Origin: Deferribacterota bacterium
GTDB taxonomy: Bacteria > Chrysiogenota > Deferribacteres > Deferribacterales > UBA228
Direction: 5' to 3'
Length of the DNA stretch: 33,954 nt
Assembly: GCA_034189185.1 (NCBI GenBank)
Contig: JAXHVM010000003.1
Coordinates: forward strand, 1 to 33,954
The stretch's first letter is position 1. Every line of letters begins with the position of its first letter. The notes beneath the pieces were generated by a model, which worked only from the letters and a program-made list of their open reading frames with translations, had not been told where the DNA came from and made no database searches. A program made the translations under genes and the position numbers. Shown here piece by piece: positions 32,495 to 33,954 of the stretch.

Positions 32495-33954
32495 TTATTT
32501 TTGTTTTGATCCTTGTTTTTTATATATTTGTTTACATTATCCCTAAGTTGTCTTTTTAAAAATTTTCCCGCAGAAGTACGTGGTATTTCATCAATAAAGA
32601 TATAATCATCGGGTAACCACCATTTTGCAAATTTTTCTGAGAGAAAATTATTAAGTTCTTCTTTTGTTACTTTTTCACCTTCTTTTACTACAACAAATGC
32701 CAATGGTCTTTCTTGCCAAACTTCATGAGGGTAGGCTACTACAGCTGCTTCTATTATTTTATCATGGCTCATAAGGGCATTCTCTAAATCAACTGAACTA
32801 ATCCATTCACCCCCTGATTTTATAAGGTCTTTACTCCTATCAACAATTTTAACATAACCTTTATTGTCAATAACTGCAATATCCCCCGTTGCAAAGTAGT
32901 TATCTAAGAATTTATCTTTTGCTTCAGTTTTAAAATATGCTTTGGCAATCCATGGTCCTCTTATATATAATTCTCCCATGGTTTTTCCATCCCAGGGAAT
33001 CTCACCACTCTCGTTTACCCCTTTTATTTCTATAAAGGGTAGAGGTTGACCTTGTTTTGTTAGAAATTCACTTTTCTCTTCAATGCTTAATTTATTCATT
33101 TCCGGTTTCAACCTATTAATTAAACCAACAGGGGTTGTTTCGGTCATACCCCAACCATGAGCTACATTATAGCCCATCTCTAATAATCTCTTTATCATGC
33201 CTTGTGGTGCTGGAGCTCCACCAGTGAGAAATGTAAAATCTTTGTTGAGATTATATTTGTTTTTTTCTAATTCATTTATAATAGAAAGCCATACTGTTGG
33301 CACCCCTACAGTTAAATTTACATCCTCTTTTTCGTATAAATCTAATAGGCTTTTTGCATCGAGATAAGGCCCTGGATAAACATGTTTGCAACCAACCATT
33401 GTCATAGCAAAGGGAAAGCCCCAAGCATTTACATGAAACATTGGAACAACAGGTGTTATTGCATCAGAATATTTAACATTACTTACATCGGGTAAAGATA
33501 TTGCAAGAGCATGCAAACACTGAGCTCTGTTAGAGTATAAAACACCCTTTGGTCTGCCAGTTGTTCCTGATGTATAACAAAGACCAGCTGCATCATTTTC
33601 AGCAATTTCAGGGTAATTAAAATCTTCACCATTAGTAGACATCACCTGTTTTTCATAATCAACATATTTATTGTTAGTGTTCCCTTCTTTCAGTGGTGCA
33701 ACTATTATTTGTTCAATATCTATTTTATCCTCTATTTTCTCTAGAAGTGGAAGGAGTGTATCCTCAATTATAAGAATCTTATCCTCTGCGTGATTTATTA
33801 TATAGATTATTTCATCCACGTGTAATCTAATGTTAAGAGTATGTATAACAAATCCTGCAGAAGGGATTCCCAAATAAGCCTCTAAATGTATATGATTGTT
33901 AAACATAAGTGTAGCAACCCTATCACCTTTTTTTAAACCATAATTTGTTAAATA
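32491..33954 (-). CDS. AMP-forming fatty-acyl-CoA ligase (AlkK-like), 5' end outside window
   Basis: Activates a carboxylic acid to its acyl-CoA through an acyl-AMP. The frame is open to the window edge (GLKKGDRVATLMFNNHIHLE spans the first Met at 33906), so the start is missing. Seen: HTLNIRLHVDEI, typical of AlkK/medium-chain ligases, the AMP-binding loop TSGTTGRPKGVLY, MFHVNAWGFPF, GWGMTETTPVG, ATGDIAVIDNKG, KSGGEWISSVDLE and the C-terminal catalytic Lys in PRTSAGK (32563-32583). That PxxxxGK is the recognition motif for Pat/AcuA-type acetyltransferases, one of which is encoded next. It is first visible gene of the operon. Substrate chain length cannot be set from sequence. Confidence 0.93.
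   Translation of the reverse strand, partial: YLTNYGLKKGDRVATLMFNNHIHLEAYLGIPSAGFVIHTLNIRLHVDEIIYIINHAEDKILIIEDTLLPLLEKIEDKIDIEQIIVAPLKEGNTNNKYVDYEKQVMSTNGEDFNYPEIAENDAAGLCYTSGTTGRPKGVLYSNRAQCLHALAISLPDVSNVKYSDAITPVVPMFHVNAWGFPFAMTMVGCKHVYPGPYLDAKSLLDLYEKEDVNLTVGVPTVWLSIINELEKNKYNLNKDFTFLTGGAPAPQGMIKRLLEMGYNVAHGWGMTETTPVGLINRLKPEMNKLSIEEKSEFLTKQGQPLPFIEIKGVNESGEIPWDGKTMGELYIRGPWIAKAYFKTEAKDKFLDNYFATGDIAVIDNKGYVKIVDRSKDLIKSGGEWISSVDLENALMSHDKIIEAAVVAYPHEVWQERPLAFVVVKEGEKVTKEELNNFLSEKFAKWWLPDDYIFIDEIPRTSAGKFLKRQLRDNVNKYIKNKDQNKNK

Noticed and set aside
1-33954. Phage, IS, CRISPR, toxin-antitoxin or defence island
   Set aside because: No integrase, transposase, terminal repeats, spaced direct repeats or small toxin-antitoxin pair was seen; all blocks look chromosomal and metabolic.

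Overview
The window is very AT-rich (by eye near 30% G+C) and densely packed with genes. The longest gene-free stretch is 174 bases (14485-14658), and I see no rRNA, tRNA, CRISPR array, insertion sequence or integrase. The gene set points to a motile, diderm, anaerobic or microaerophilic bacterium: an ExbB/ExbD/TonB set, SurE, a Tat-exported protein, flagellar fliD-fliS, a 2-oxoacid:ferredoxin oxidoreductase and a six-cluster-class membrane polyferredoxin. A low-GC member of the Deferribacteres (Deferribacter-like) fits best, but this is inference from gene content and composition, not proof.

Layout. (1) 1-2046, + strand: 3' part of a fused gamma/alpha subunit and the beta subunit of a 2-oxoacid:ferredoxin oxidoreductase. 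(2) 2036-7140, - strand: two exported unknown proteins, a glycolate/D-lactate dehydrogenase pair (glcD-glcF) with an AhpD-like protein behind it, and a cation-efflux transporter behind a promoter bracketed by an inverted repeat. (3) 7205-9692, + strand: a Tat-exported DUF362 protein overlapping a fused NapH/NapG-type iron-sulfur membrane protein. (4) 9720-14844, - strand: housekeeping genes for a Trm112-like protein, NAD(P)HX repair (nnr), TsaE, a small zinc-ribbon protein and ValS, mostly overlapping. (5) 14969-23665, + strand: a YhcC-type radical SAM protein, cardiolipin synthase, SurE, a large periplasmic TPR protein, ExbB, ExbD, a TonB-like protein and a MidA-type methyltransferase. (6) 23695-26771: a HAD phosphatase on the - strand, divergent from fliD-fliS-fliT-like behind a sigma-28-type promoter. 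(7) 26775-33954, - strand: one apparent operon of an AMP-forming acyl-CoA ligase (5' end outside the window), a GNAT acetyltransferase fused to a degenerate ADP-forming acyl-CoA synthetase, an AcuC-type deacetylase, an AcuB-type CBS protein, an SDR oxidoreductase and an MBL hydrolase.

The most notable system is block 7. It has the parts of an acuABC-like reversible lysine-acylation circuit placed next to a ligase that carries the PxxxxGK target motif. The acetyltransferase has an unusual layout: the GNAT domain comes first, and the synthetase part has lost both the catalytic-His motif and most of the ATP-grasp domain. Other items worth a look are the Tat-DUF362/NapH-NapG fusion pair, the TPR-ExbB-ExbD-TonB cluster, an orphan secreted protein that resembles a subtilisin-type I9 inhibitor, and the well-spaced sigma-28 promoter before fliD.
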